From: Pseudanabaena sp. PCC 6802 | GTDB lineage: Bacteria > Cyanobacteriota > Cyanobacteriia > Pseudanabaenales > Pseudanabaenaceae | Assembly (NCBI RefSeq): GCF_000332175.1 | Contig: NZ_KB235914.1 | Coordinates: 999,966 to 1,063,965 of the forward strand | Length of the DNA: 64,000 nucleotides | Direction: 5' to 3' | Shown here: positions 18,521 through 27,888 of the stretch, piece after piece | Position numbering within the stretch: the stretch's first letter is position 1 | Layout of the letters: each line of letters begins with the position of its first letter | Notes under the pieces: generated by a model | Databases searched by the model: none | What the model was told of the DNA's origin: nothing | The model's input: the letters and a program-made list of their open reading frames with translations, nothing else | Translations under genes and position numbers: made by a program

Positions 18521-19306
18521 TTAGGCTCCCATAATCTCGTAGCCGCAGTCCGCGTAGAGAATCTGACCCGTAATGGCGCTAGAGAGATCGCTGGCAAGAA
18601 ATGCTGCCACATTGCCCACTTCAGTTTGGCTGACCAAGCGGCGGAGTGGCGATACTTCCTCAACGTGGTGCAGCATTTTGTGAATATCGCCGATCGCCGC
18701 AGAAGCAAGCGTCCGAATTGGTCCGGCGGATATGCCATTGACACGAATATTTGAGGGGCCGAGATCGGCGGCGAGGTAGCGCACGTTCATCTCCAGTGCT
18801 GATTTAGCAATGCCCATGACATTGTAATTGGGTACCACTTTCACACCGCCAATATAGGTGAGGGTAATGACACTGCCGCCTGCTGTCATCAAAGGCTTGG
18901 CACCACGACAAAGTTGAATTAACGAGTAAGCACTGACATCCAGCGCCAATCTAAAGCCTTCACGGGAAATAGCGGTAAATTCGCCGGAGAGATCTTCTTT
19001 ATTGGCAAACGCTAGGCAGTGAATCAGAATATCTAACTTTTCAAACGATTGCCCGATAGCAGCAAACATTTCATCCACCTGAGCGTCGTTTTGCACGTCG
19101 CAGGGCAGAAATAAAGCTGGAGACAACGGTTCTACTAGCTCAGCTACTTTGCCCTTGTTACGATCGCGATCGTCGGGTAGGTAGGTAATCGCGAGTTTTG
19201 CACCTGCGGCATGTAACTGTTGGGCAATACCCCAAGCGATCGAGCGATTATTGGCAATACCTGTCACTAAAGCGGTTTTGCCACTCAAATCCAACAAATT
19301 ATTCAT
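18521..19306 (-). CDS. fabI: Enoyl-[acyl-carrier-protein] reductase (NADH)
   Basis: Final reduction of each fatty-acid elongation round. It is a short-chain dehydrogenase of 261 residues with the FabI-type start LSGKTALVTGIANNRSIAWG, the NN at the cofactor site, and YIGGVKVVPNYNVMGIAKSA, which carries the Tyr and Lys of the Y-x6-K catalytic pair. The C-terminal DLSSAITGQILYADCGYEIMG is typical. It follows a YggT-family gene by 13 bp on the same strand, so the two are probably co-transcribed. Confidence 0.94.
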   Translation of the reverse strand: MNNLLDLSGKTALVTGIANNRSIAWGIAQQLHAAGAKLAITYLPDDRDRNKGKVAELVEPLSPALFLPCDVQNDAQVDEMFAAIGQSFEKLDILIHCLAFANKEDLSGEFTAISREGFRLALDVSAYSLIQLCRGAKPLMTAGGSVITLTYIGGVKVVPNYNVMGIAKSALEMNVRYLAADLGPSNIRVNGISAGPIRTLASAAIGDIHKMLHHVEEVSPLRRLVSQTEVGNVAAFLASDLSSAITGQILYADCGYEIMGA

Positions 19307-19319
19307 TAAAACTTAAATC

Positions 19320-19604
19320 CTAGAGAAAAGATCCGCCCAGACTGGGGGCAATAACACTGGCGATCGCCCTTTGCAGGATGGTAAGGACGAGGAACCCGAG
19401 CATAGGTGAAAAGTCTATGCCGCCCATCGGTGGAATCAGCGACCGAAACAGGTTGAGGTAGGGATCGGTAACCTGGCTGAGTGCGGCAAACGGTTGATTG
19501 TACCAATTAATATTGGGAAACCAGGTCAAAATAACGCGGATGAACAACAGTAGCAAATATATGCTTATGAATGATAAAACTGTGCGCAGGATAATTATTT
19601 CCAT
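19320..19604 (-). CDS. YggT family membrane protein (Ycf19-like)
   Basis: 94 residues with two hydrophobic segments around the family core: LLLFIRVILTWFPNINWYNQP and DPYLNLFRSLIPPMGGIDFS. YggT/Ycf19 proteins in chloroplasts and cyanobacteria have been linked to thylakoid organisation or complex assembly, but no reaction is known. It lies directly upstream of fabI. Confidence 0.85.
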   Translation of the reverse strand: MEIIILRTVLSFISIYLLLLFIRVILTWFPNINWYNQPFAALSQVTDPYLNLFRSLIPPMGGIDFSPMLGFLVLTILQRAIASVIAPSLGGSFL

Positions 19605-19695
19605 AATTCAACCTTTGGTAATACTAATTTTGCGTTTAGCTTAAACTCTGCCTACTTTATAGATTTTACAAAATCTTGAGGCTAACCTAAAACCT

Positions 19696-20025
19696 TTAAT
19701 CGTCGTTGTCTACTTCAGTGTTGGAATTATTCACCAAGGATTTTTTTCTGCCATTACCAGTTGAAATCGATAGCTCGTTACTAACGGCATCGATCGCGGC
19801 ATTTAACTGGGCGATTTTCTGCTCTAGACCTCGCTTAGCGCGATCGATGGGTTCTTCATCCAGCAAGCTGTTTTCGTCATCATCTATATCTTCGTCATCT
19901 TCAAGCTGACCGATCTCTTTATATTTAGGGTCGCTCAGCTTTGAGGCAATCAGCGCGCCCACTACGCCACCAGCGATCGCGCCTAAGATAAATCCACCAA
20001 AGAAGTTATCCGATTTGTCCGACAT
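19696..20025 (-). CDS. YtxH-like membrane-anchored acidic protein
   Basis: 109 residues. A glycine-rich N-terminal segment, FFGGFILGAIAGGVVGALIA, is the YtxH-type single membrane helix. It is followed by a very acidic run (LEDDEDIDDDENSLLDEE), a predicted coiled coil (about 65-88) and an Asn/Asp tail. The family has no assigned biochemical role. It is 41 bp downstream of the DUF928 gene, likely one transcript. Confidence 0.65.
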   Translation of the reverse strand: MSDKSDNFFGGFILGAIAGGVVGALIASKLSDPKYKEIGQLEDDEDIDDDENSLLDEEPIDRAKRGLEQKIAQLNAAIDAVSNELSISTGNGRKKSLVNNSNTEVDNDD

Positions 20026-20065
20026 AGAAATTGCCTCGAAAGTCTTAAAAATTCATACTTGGGGG

Positions 20066-20938
20066 TTAGGGTCTGTTTTCTACGGTATGGGGTGCAAGAT
20101 CCGTTGCTACCGAAGCGTCAATCTTAGCTTGTAGTTCGCTTAAGAGCTTGAGATTGGGCTGCCCGTCACCGCGAAAATCGCGATTATCTTTTAACCCTAC
20201 CTCTATCATATTGGCTCGCTCGCGTCGAGCTACTTTGTCATGAGGATTGACCTCTAACCATTTGGTATATGCATCAAATGCATCATACCAGTAACCGTAG
20301 CGTTCGTAGATTCTGGCTTTTTCTAAATCTGTTTTTGCCTTGCTCAGCTCGGCGATCGCCGCAGGCTTATTTTCCATCCGAACTACCACATCAGGGAGCT
20401 GAACGAGATCGGGTGGTACTTGAATTCTCCATCCCCGATCTTTACCAAACTCTAGTTCAGGGGCTGTTATAGGTAAGGTATACCTATACAGTCCCGTTTT
20501 TGTAGAAGTTGCACTTGCATTGAAGATAGTCTTAGCTGCACCTACACCTTTGATGGGCGTTTTGTGCGGATCTTTGCGCAGCATGAATTCTTGATCGAAA
20601 GTAATAGCTTCTATCGCAGAATTACTGGAGAACGAAGTATTGGTAATTGCTGTATCTCTGGGGATTGAAGCAATGAACCAGTAAAAAGTGGGTTGTGCAG
20701 AGAGTGTAAGTGCTCCATCATCAGGTGCAAGAAATATTATCTTAGGTAATTCCCCATGAACAGGACGAGTACCTCCACTAGTCTTACCAGATTCTGGTAG
20801 AGAACCCAGGCCGTATTTACTGCGGCGATTTTGGGCAAGTGCCATATCGTTAGTTACTAATGCCATTGTCGCTGTTAGGCAAGCAGTAGCTATGGCGATC
20901 GCTGAGCGAGTTTGCAGTGAATATCTAAGTGCGAACAT
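20066..20938 (-). CDS. DUF928 family exported protein
   Basis: 290 residues with an N-terminal signal peptide (hydrophobic stretch about residues 12-35 ending near ALAQ). The DUF928 core follows: LPKIIFLAPDDGALTLSAQP, TFYWFI, LYRYTLPITAPELEFGKDRG and ARIYERYGYWYDAFDAYTKW. The family is cyanobacterial, expected in the periplasm, and commonly found near CHAT/TPR or hemolysin-type proteins. Its function is unknown. The next genes downstream are the YtxH-like protein and YggT. Confidence 0.8.
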   Translation of the reverse strand: MFALRYSLQTRSAIAIATACLTATMALVTNDMALAQNRRSKYGLGSLPESGKTSGGTRPVHGELPKIIFLAPDDGALTLSAQPTFYWFIASIPRDTAITNTSFSSNSAIEAITFDQEFMLRKDPHKTPIKGVGAAKTIFNASATSTKTGLYRYTLPITAPELEFGKDRGWRIQVPPDLVQLPDVVVRMENKPAAIAELSKAKTDLEKARIYERYGYWYDAFDAYTKWLEVNPHDKVARRERANMIEVGLKDNRDFRGDGQPNLKLLSELQAKIDASVATDLAPHTVENRP

Positions 20939-21692
20939 AACTGTACCTTGTATATCTACATTGTATTTGCGCGTTTACAGTTATTTATTGGGTTACTAAG
21001 AGGGTGTCGAAATAGCGTGCAGATGGGTTCCCAGCACTTCAACTATTGAATTTCATTGGCTATGAGCGGCTCCACGCCAGCTAAAGCTCGTACCATCCTC
21101 TGCTGACCAAAAGGCGTAGTCCGGCGGGGGCAAGATCGGAGAAACCTGTTTGGCTTCGACCGTAGGTATCGTCAAACTCACATATATGACGACACCAGAT
21201 CGCTACGGTTTAGTTCAGTTGGAGCAGCCAGAATCCTTAAATCTTGTGCTGCATCTATGTATTTATAACCGTTTGGATGATGTCATAAATATAGTTTTTT
21301 GGGCAACATAAGAGTGTGAGCTGTGTCACTTGCAGGAGCGATCGGAAAGGATATTCTGCTACTACTCTTAAATATTCCTTACAGGCAACAAGTCTAAGTT
21401 GAAATACTCAGAGAATGTATCTAAATCAGCTCATCAATATCATGAAGATTTCTACTTTAACTTTTTGAATAAATCTGTAATAATATTTAATCCAGCAAGA
21501 ATGTTCGCAAAAAGCCAATCCTTCATCTTAAATGATTAGTGTATGTCGATTAACAAATTCAATTGTTTGGTTTACAAAACTTAATCTTAATTTCTAAAAG
21601 ATAAGCCTAAAAAGCAAAAAGTTTGGTACTGCTTCCAGCCTTCTGGATATTTAGAGATCGACAGATCGGGACCTCAGTCAAGAGTCAAAATT
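20939..21692. other. Long non-coding gap upstream of the sigma factor
   Basis: 754 bp. About 21001-21240 is GC-richer and looks structured (GCGGCTCCACGCCAGC, GGCGTAGTCCGGCGGG), while the remaining ~450 bp is AT-rich. I could not match the GC-rich block to tmRNA, RNase P RNA, SRP RNA or 6S RNA. It could be an uncharacterised RNA or the eroded end of a mobile element. The AT-rich part presumably holds the sigma gene promoter and a long leader. Confidence 0.4.
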
Positions 21693-22700
21693 ATGTCTAA
21701 GCAAACGACCCACACGACCGGCAAGACTACTGTTAGACAACCTGGTAAGCACGCAAGCATATCGGCAGATATGGTGCGTACCTATTTGCATGAAATTGGC
21801 AGGATTCCTTTGCTAACCAGTGAGGAGGAAATTATCTTTGGCAAACAGGTTAAACAATTAATGGATCTAGTCGAAATCCAGGAAAATTTCTCGGAAAAAC
21901 ACGATCGCCTGCCAAATAAGCAGGAATGGTCAGACGCTGCTAGCATGACTCCTGCTGCATTAGATGAAGCGATCAGGCAAGGAACTAGAGCAAAGCGCAA
22001 AATGATTGAGGCAAACTTGCGCCTGGTAGTGTCAGTAGCGAAGAAATACCAAAAGCGCAATCTTGAGTTGCTAGACCTGGTACAGGAAGGCACTCTAGGC
22101 TTAGAGCGGGCTGTAGATAAATTCGATCCGACCAAAGGGTTTAAGTTCTCTACTTATGCTTACTGGTGGATTCGTCAGGCAATTACCAGAGCGATCGCTC
22201 AACAAGCTCGTACGATCAGATTGCCAGTACATATTACAGAGAAGTTAAACAAGATTAAAAAAGCCCAACGCCAATTAGCGCAATCGCTAGGCAGGGTAGC
22301 TACAGCAGCAGAGGTAGCCGAAGCCCTCGATATTAAAACCGAGCAGGTACGAGAATGTCTATCTTTATCCCGACAGCCCGTCTCGTTAGATCTGCGCATT
22401 GGCGATAACCAGGATACTGAGTTAGCCGACCTCTTAGAAGATCAGGGTCATTCGCCGGAGCACTTTACTTTGAATGAGTCTCTGCGCGATGATATCGCCA
22501 ATTTACTATCTGAGTTGCCACCCAAGCAACGGCAGGTAATGGTGATGCGTTATGGTCTGGAAAACGGACAAGAAATGTCGCTGGCAAGTATCAGCAAGCA
22601 CATGGATCTAAGCCGCGAGCAAGTACGCCAGCTAGAACGGCAAGCTATGGACAGTCTCCGCAAGCGCAGAGCTAGAATGCAAGAATATATTGCGAGTTAG
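21693..22700 (+). CDS. RNA polymerase sigma factor, sigma-70 group 2
   Basis: 335 residues. Region 1.2 is DMVRTYLHEIGRIPLLTSEEE. Region 2 is intact, with LRLVVSVAKKYQKRNLELLDL and FSTYAYWWIRQAITRAIAQQ, the -10 recognition and melting surface. Region 4 has a helix-turn-helix near SLASISKHMDLSREQVRQLE. It lacks region 1.1 and the long spacer of the primary sigma factor, so it belongs to the alternative group 2 set that cyanobacteria use for carbon, nitrogen or stress responses. The family letter cannot be assigned safely. The long upstream gap suggests elaborate regulation. Confidence 0.92.
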   Translation: MSKQTTHTTGKTTVRQPGKHASISADMVRTYLHEIGRIPLLTSEEEIIFGKQVKQLMDLVEIQENFSEKHDRLPNKQEWSDAASMTPAALDEAIRQGTRAKRKMIEANLRLVVSVAKKYQKRNLELLDLVQEGTLGLERAVDKFDPTKGFKFSTYAYWWIRQAITRAIAQQARTIRLPVHITEKLNKIKKAQRQLAQSLGRVATAAEVAEALDIKTEQVRECLSLSRQPVSLDLRIGDNQDTELADLLEDQGHSPEHFTLNESLRDDIANLLSELPPKQRQVMVMRYGLENGQEMSLASISKHMDLSREQVRQLERQAMDSLRKRRARMQEYIAS

Positions 22701-22761
22701 GCAATTTCCACAAACAATTTACCGATAGTTGTGGGGGCAGGGGTTCTGTTCCTACCCCGTG

Positions 22762-22804
22762 AAGGTCGTGATGATTTCCTATTTTCAAGGAGATTCACGA
22801 CCTT
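22762..22804. terminator. Terminator-like hairpin between sigma factor and hisF
   Basis: AAGGTCGTGA (22762-22771) pairs with TCACGACCTT (22795-22804), and the inner TTTCCT/AGGAGA bases extend the stem imperfectly. The far arm overlaps the end of hisF. It separates two convergent genes. Confidence 0.5.
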
Positions 22805-23574
22805 ATTTGCCGTGTAGGGATTTGATGGTTGGAGAGGTAATCCTTAATTTCGGCGATGCTGAGTTGACCGTAATGCAGCAACGAAGCCAGCAAAGCGGCT
22901 TCGGCTTTACCCTCGGTGAGGGCCTGCCGAATGTGCTCGCAGTTACCTGCCCCTCCAGAGGCAATTACTGGCACTTCCACCCGCTCTGCTACTTGCCGCG
23001 TTAGTTCTAGATCGTAGCCCGCCTGCGTGCCGTCCGCATCCATGCTGGTGAGTAAAATTTCGCCCGCACCCCGTTTTACCACTTCCTCAACCCATTCCAG
23101 AGCATCAATTCCAGTATTTTCGCGCCCGCCACGCACGTACACGTCCCAACCTGGTCGGGCAGGATCGTTGCGCCGACGGGCATCGATCGCTACGACAATG
23201 CACTGGTTGCCGAAGCGATCGCTACTGCGATCGATCAGGGTAGGATCTTGAACGGCAGCGGAATTAAGACTGACTTTATCGGCTCCCGCCCGCAATAGGT
23301 CGCGAATTGTCGCCGTATCCCTGATGCCACCGCCAACGGTAAGCGGAATAAATACTTGTTCTGCCGTGCGGTATACGACATCCAGGATAATATTGCGGTC
23401 TTCATGGGTAGCTGTAATGTCAAGGAAAACCAGTTCGTCGGCTCCGGCTTGATTGTAAGCTTGAGCCAGTTCGACTGGATCGCCTGCGTCTTTGAGATCG
23501 ACGAAGTTGATCCCTTTGACCACTCGACCGGCTTTGACATCTAAACAGGGCAAGATACGTTTTGCTAACATCAA
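22795..23574 (-). CDS. hisF: Imidazole glycerol phosphate synthase, cyclase subunit
   Basis: A (beta/alpha)8 barrel of about 258 residues that uses ammonia from HisH to close the imidazole ring and release AICAR. It has [19 protein letters not shown] with the catalytic Asp, the second phosphate-binding half [15 protein letters not shown], and [18 protein letters not shown] with the other Asp. ATG 23571 is an equally good start. hisA, its barrel relative and preceding pathway enzyme, is at 55654; hisH is not in the window. Confidence 0.95.
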   Translation of the reverse strand: MMLAKRILPCLDVKAGRVVKGINFVDLKDAGDPVELAQAYNQAGADELVFLDITATHEDRNIILDVVYRTAEQVFIPLTVGGGIRDTATIRDLLRAGADKVSLNSAAVQDPTLIDRSSDRFGNQCIVVAIDARRRNDPARPGWDVYVRGGRENTGIDALEWVEEVVKRGAGEILLTSMDADGTQAGYDLELTRQVAERVEVPVIASGGAGNCEHIRQALTEGKAEAALLASLLHYGQLSIAEIKDYLSNHQIPTRQIRS

Positions 23575-23600
23575 TTAGAACTCACTCAGGTGGATATAAA

Positions 23601-24335
23601 GTGCAGATAAAATTGCGAAGCTATAAATTCAAGCAAGCTTTACAACAATTTTTAGCGACGATTGGCTTTTCTATTGTTACATCTCTGGGAGCGTTGCCAG
23701 TATTTCCCGCGCCAGCAGGGACGACATGGCAAGTTGGAGGGCAGCCCACATTGATATTTGCATATCCCGATGCCCAGTCTAATACGCGCATCGACCAACT
23801 CAACCGCCGACTAGCCGAAATTGTGGCAAACCTGAATCCCAGCCAGGTTTGGACGGTCGATACTTTCCCTGCACTAACTAAACTTCCCACCAAAGCACAA
23901 ACACCCAGCCCCGTACTTAGATCGGTGACGATTCGGGTACAGGGGCAACCCTTACTAGAGGTAACGGAAGCCGATGCACAAGTTCACAATGCTGCCTCGG
24001 TAAACGAGCTAGCTACTACGTGGGTGCAGGCTCTATCCTACGCGCTCAACCAAACGACAGTGAAGCAGCGCCTGGTCGGTACGATTGGGATGCCCAACCA
24101 GATCGTCTATAAAGGCAAGACCTACTACCTGAACTCCGAGGCAGTGGGCGATCGCGGCTGGTTTCGCACGGACGGTCAGCGCGTTGCAGGCAAAGTCATC
24201 TTTTGGGAACTCCCACCCGACAAGAGATTGAGTACTGCCAGCAATCCCAATCGCAGTTTCACTGCCCCAGAATCTCCATCCAAGATCTACATCCTGAATC
24301 GCTACATGCAGTTTGTGCCGTACTCCAAGCTATAG
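23601..24335 (+). CDS. Exported cyanobacterial protein of unknown function
   Basis: About 244 residues starting from GTG 23601, supported by AGGTGG upstream. Earlier start codons overlap hisF and are not needed. The N-terminus is a signal peptide (hydrophobic about 12-32, cleavage near APA). The mature part has TTWQVGGQPTLIFAYPDAQ, VTIRVQGQPLLEVTEADAQ and KTYYLNSEAVGDRGWFRTDG, which looks like a conserved periplasmic protein without a named domain I can place. It is divergent from hisF and convergent with the pilin-domain gene. Confidence 0.6.
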   Translation: MQIKLRSYKFKQALQQFLATIGFSIVTSLGALPVFPAPAGTTWQVGGQPTLIFAYPDAQSNTRIDQLNRRLAEIVANLNPSQVWTVDTFPALTKLPTKAQTPSPVLRSVTIRVQGQPLLEVTEADAQVHNAASVNELATTWVQALSYALNQTTVKQRLVGTIGMPNQIVYKGKTYYLNSEAVGDRGWFRTDGQRVAGKVIFWELPPDKRLSTASNPNRSFTAPESPSKIYILNRYMQFVPYSKL

Positions 24336-24348
24336 TTAAAGTCTTACT

Positions 24349-26019
24349 CTATCTATCCACCTGCGTGTAACCAGGCGGGCATTTTAGCCGTGCGTCGGTA
24401 TATTCGCTAGAAGCTGTGGGAGTGGGTGGGATGGCTTTTGTGGGGCGATTGCTCTCACACAGAATAGTAACACTTATAACATCAGATATATTTCTTGATT
24501 TCAGCACAAACACGGCACCAGTATAGCTTCTCAAACCATCTTTCTTGGCAATTCCCATTGTCTGCACCCGTTTATTATCCAATACTCTCACCCTGTAGGA
24601 ATAATCATAGGTTTCTGATTTAATATCAAGCTGTAAATCTTCAATGCTAGATGAGAAACGATTTTTTCCTAAGAAGAAAACTTGCTGGCCTCTATTCAGC
24701 ATACTAACTGAGTTCATTGCACTGGGAGACTGTCTGAGATCTGTGTAGCCAACTGGGCAGTTCAGTAGCGCATCGGTATATTCGCTAGAAGCTGTGGGAA
24801 TGGGTGGGATAGCTTTGGTAGGGCGATCGCTCTCGCACAAAATAGAAATAGTTCCAATATCCTGTGTGTTTCTTATTTTCAATACAAACACGGCACCTGT
24901 GTAGCTTCTTAAGCCATTCTTCTTTGCAATCCCCATTGTTTGCACCCGTTTATTATCAGATAATCTAACCTTATAGGAATAATCGTCAGTTTCAGTATTT
25001 ATGTGTATTTCCAAATCTTCAATACTGGATGAGAAACGATTTTTTTCCAAGAAGAAAGCTTGCTGACCTCTATTCAGAATGCTAACTGAGGTCACTGCAC
25101 TGGGAGATTGCTTGGGAGCTGTGTAGCCAACGGGGCAATTCAGTTTGGCATCGGTATATTCGCTAGAAGCTGTGGGAATGGGTGGGATAGCTTTTGTGAG
25201 GCGATCGCTCTCGCACAGAATATCAACACTTGTAACATCCGATGTATTTCTTTCTCTCAAAACAAACACTGCACCTGTATAGCTTCTTAGACCATCTTTC
25301 TTGGCAATCCCCATGGTCTGCACCCGTTTATTATCAAATACTCTCACCCTATAGGAATAGTTATTGGTTTCCGATTTAATGCCAACTCCTAAATCGTCAA
25401 TACTGGATGAGAAACGATTTTTCTCTACGAAGAAAGCCTGCTGCCCTTTATTTAGAGAGCTAGTGTAGCTTCTTGCCTCTGACTGTCTAGCTTGAGATCT
25501 TATCAGGTTAACTTCTTGTTCGCTGAGTCGGGAATCAGGAGAGAGAGTTGTACGATCGGATACTCTCTCTAATGAGAATAATGAGATTGAGAAATTTTCC
25601 CTGTTAAAGGAAGTTGGTCTAGGTTCGCCAGGTCCACTAATAGCCAAACGCAATTTGCCATCATTCGTCAATTCAAAAATTCCTAATTGAGTTTCTCCAT
25701 ACAAAGATAGATCGATGTAGTTATCATTCTGTTTTTGAAGTTGATATTTGAAGGGTATAGCCACACCAGTTTTGTGTTGTATCAGCATTTCGCCTTCGGG
25801 GGTAAAAATTATGTTTCGACCGTTTCCTTGCCATGTACCCAACAGCTTTTTACTGGAGGGGTTAGTTAATTCGTTGGAGTAAGCAACAGTGTTGCCGGGC
25901 GATCGCAAGATCGAACCCCATAAGCCAAAGCCAGCTAAAGCCGCCAGCAAACTCGAACCAGATACAATAAATGCCCACTGCCAAAGCCCGCGACGAGGAT
26001 TGCTTTGAGGATGTGTCAT
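24349..26019 (-). CDS. Membrane-anchored protein with three tandem type IV pilin-like (Pilin_GH) domains
   Basis: 556 residues. One N-terminal TM (about 13-36) is followed by a beta-rich domain (residues 55-150, starting KKLLGTWQGNGRNIIFTPEG). Three near-identical ~116-residue repeats then occur at 185-300, 311-426 and 437-552. Each starts with an N-K/R-GQQAFF element and contains NRFSSSI, then K-x-GLRSYTGAVFVL, then ILCES, then a second Cys before GYT. These match the globular part of cyanobacterial pilin-like G/H minor pilins, but there is no prepilin cleavage motif or pilin helix, so it cannot enter a pilus in the normal way. Each repeat keeps its Cys pair, probably a disulfide. Confidence 0.72.
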   Translation of the reverse strand: MTHPQSNPRRGLWQWAFIVSGSSLLAALAGFGLWGSILRSPGNTVAYSNELTNPSSKKLLGTWQGNGRNIIFTPEGEMLIQHKTGVAIPFKYQLQKQNDNYIDLSLYGETQLGIFELTNDGKLRLAISGPGEPRPTSFNRENFSISLFSLERVSDRTTLSPDSRLSEQEVNLIRSQARQSEARSYTSSLNKGQQAFFVEKNRFSSSIDDLGVGIKSETNNYSYRVRVFDNKRVQTMGIAKKDGLRSYTGAVFVLRERNTSDVTSVDILCESDRLTKAIPPIPTASSEYTDAKLNCPVGYTAPKQSPSAVTSVSILNRGQQAFFLEKNRFSSSIEDLEIHINTETDDYSYKVRLSDNKRVQTMGIAKKNGLRSYTGAVFVLKIRNTQDIGTISILCESDRPTKAIPPIPTASSEYTDALLNCPVGYTDLRQSPSAMNSVSMLNRGQQVFFLGKNRFSSSIEDLQLDIKSETYDYSYRVRVLDNKRVQTMGIAKKDGLRSYTGAVFVLKSRNISDVISVTILCESNRPTKAIPPTPTASSEYTDARLKCPPGYTQVDR

Positions 26020-26260
26020 AAATTAAAGCCCTAGGTACAGAACAAAAAGTTGCAAAGTATGCAGGAAGGGGGGCATGGAAATAAGCACATAACGCTGACA
26101 CCCCACAAGAGCAATTATCCTACGCAAAGAAGCATTACGTCCACGCCTAATCGTCAGGCAGAAATTTTGTCGCGCTATCTGACTTGTCCCTTGCCTTTCA
26201 GGCGAATGCGGCTGCCCGATTTGGCTCCTGGCGGTATGCGAACTGTAACTGTTTCGTGCA

Positions 26261-27052
26261 TTAGGGATTGCCAAAGCCACCGAGAGCGGATTGGCTAAAG
26301 CTGTTTGCACTCTGGCTCACTCGCACCGCTGACTGCGAGAAAACCTGAAAGGCTTTGCGAATCTCGGTATCTGAATTACCAGGCGTGAGAATCCAGCGAT
26401 CGCGAATTCCCATTTCCTTAAATACCTGACGGAAATCTGTGTGTCCGCCATCATCAATGCCCATAGCCGCTACGATGTGGTTTTCAGCCATCAACATATC
26501 CTGCACGATCGCCGCAACTGTTTTAGCACTGGCTCGCGCGGAACCAGCATCGGCACCGTCAGTAATAATCAACGTCACGGTGCGGACGGGTACGCCATTA
26601 TCGGCAAACTCCTGCGCTTTAGCCAGAACTGTTCCTAACAGCACGACAGTTTGGTCGTAGAGGGGCGTTCCCTGGTTGGGATTGTAGTTTTTCGTATCCA
26701 TGCGTACCGCCTGGGACAGGGGGCAGTAGGGATAGAGAACGTGTCCGTTGAGATAGCGATTGTGCACTAGAATGCTATCCTTTTGATTCGATGCCGCAAG
26801 GGCATCGAGGACGGAATTATGACCGCCGCGTACAGCCTGCACGTTGCCGCCAAACTGAATCGACCCCGAATCGTCGGGCATAATCGTGACGAGCACGACT
26901 TCGCTCGCCATCACATCATCGACATGGATGCCCAATCCAGCCTGGATTTGAGCGCCAATGTCGATAACGTTGAGCGCTTGCATGGATTCATGGGAAAGCA
27001 GACCGTCTTCGTGGGCTGTTTGGAACAAATCGTTGATATTGGGTGCGTTCAT
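26261..27052 (-). CDS. vWA-domain protein (TerY/YegL-like)
   Basis: 263 residues with a von Willebrand A fold. The MIDAS metal site is visible as MPDDSGSI (about residues 59-65), the Thr in NQGTPLYDQTV, and the Asp in TLIITDGADAG. The C-terminal ~30 residues are Ser/Gln-rich (FSQSAVRVSQSANSFSQSAL), a plausible phosphorylation target. It is last in an operon with a PP2C phosphatase and a YegI-like kinase, the partners that define the TerY-P or YegKLI triads. In that frame the vWA protein would be the phosphorylated, protein-binding output. Confidence 0.75.
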   Translation of the reverse strand: MNAPNINDLFQTAHEDGLLSHESMQALNVIDIGAQIQAGLGIHVDDVMASEVVLVTIMPDDSGSIQFGGNVQAVRGGHNSVLDALAASNQKDSILVHNRYLNGHVLYPYCPLSQAVRMDTKNYNPNQGTPLYDQTVVLLGTVLAKAQEFADNGVPVRTVTLIITDGADAGSARASAKTVAAIVQDMLMAENHIVAAMGIDDGGHTDFRQVFKEMGIRDRWILTPGNSDTEIRKAFQVFSQSAVRVSQSANSFSQSALGGFGNP

Positions 27053-27088
27053 AGTAGTAATTGGTAATTGGTAATTGGTGGTTGATAG

Positions 27089-27859
27089 TTAGTAGCTGTA
27101 TTTCGCCATGAATCTTTCCGTAACGAATCGGAGAGATTCGTCCAGTCGTTCTAAGGTTTGTCTGGCGATCAATTCGGGTACCCCGCCGTAAAAAGCTTGG
27201 GCAATGCCACCTGTAATGCAGGTCAGCGTATCGGTGTCTCCACCGAGGGATACGGCGTTGCGAATGGCATCTTCAAAGTCGGTAGATTCTAGAAAGGCTC
27301 TAATTGCTTGCGGCACTGTCTCTTGACACGATTCGTTGAATCGGTAACTCGGTCTAATTTCATCGAGAGACTGGCTCAGATCGTAGCTAAAGGTAGCTTC
27401 TATGTAGGATTGAATGTCCTTCTGTTCGCTGCCAGTGCGGGCTAAGAAGATGGCTGCTGCGGTGGCTTGCGCGCCCTTGATACCTTCGGGATGGTCGTGC
27501 GTGACTTCTGCACTGCGTTTGGATTCTTGCAATACGGTTTCTAGATCGTCAAAGGCGAATCCCACAGCGCTGACGCGCATGGCCGAGCCGTTACCCCAAC
27601 TGTTATAGGCCGTAGAACTATCAGATGAAGCCCAACGATGGAACATGCCTCCATAACCCGCACCGGGATATTTGCGGTAGTAGTCTTTGAATTTTTTGAC
27701 GTATTGACCGCCATTGAGAATGGTGTCGGCAACTGCTACTGTCAGTACCGTATCGTCCGTAAAGAAGCACTTCGAGCCAAACAATGGGAATTCCTTCGTT
27801 TTGATATTGTGGAATTCGTAAATGGAGCCGATGATGTCACCGGCGATCGCGCCCAGCAT
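27089..27859 (-). CDS. ADP-ribosylglycohydrolase family protein
   Basis: 256 residues of the ARH/DraG fold, which removes ADP-ribose from proteins or hydrolyses related ADP-ribose derivatives. The two halves of the dinuclear Mg site are intact: KCFFTDDTVLTVAVADTIL near residue 35 and AVSLGGDTDTLTCITGGIA near residue 207. NSWGNGSAMRVSAVGF is also typical. It lies 36 bp upstream of the vWA gene and 29 bp downstream of a nicotinamidase-like gene, so it belongs to the same operon. Confidence 0.85.
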   Translation of the reverse strand: MLGAIAGDIIGSIYEFHNIKTKEFPLFGSKCFFTDDTVLTVAVADTILNGGQYVKKFKDYYRKYPGAGYGGMFHRWASSDSSTAYNSWGNGSAMRVSAVGFAFDDLETVLQESKRSAEVTHDHPEGIKGAQATAAAIFLARTGSEQKDIQSYIEATFSYDLSQSLDEIRPSYRFNESCQETVPQAIRAFLESTDFEDAIRNAVSLGGDTDTLTCITGGIAQAFYGGVPELIARQTLERLDESLRFVTERFMAKYSY

Positions 27860-27888
27860 AATTTTCTCCTTTATCTTCTAATTTCAAT

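Noticed and set aside
20939-21240. tmRNA or SRP RNA in the gap before the sigma gene
   Set aside because: The expected tag frame, terminal acceptor-like pairing and SRP Alu/GGAA loop signatures are absent.
26023-26310. Minus-strand 95-codon frame after the vWA gene
   Set aside because: Low-complexity translation overlapping the vWA gene end; no start signal.
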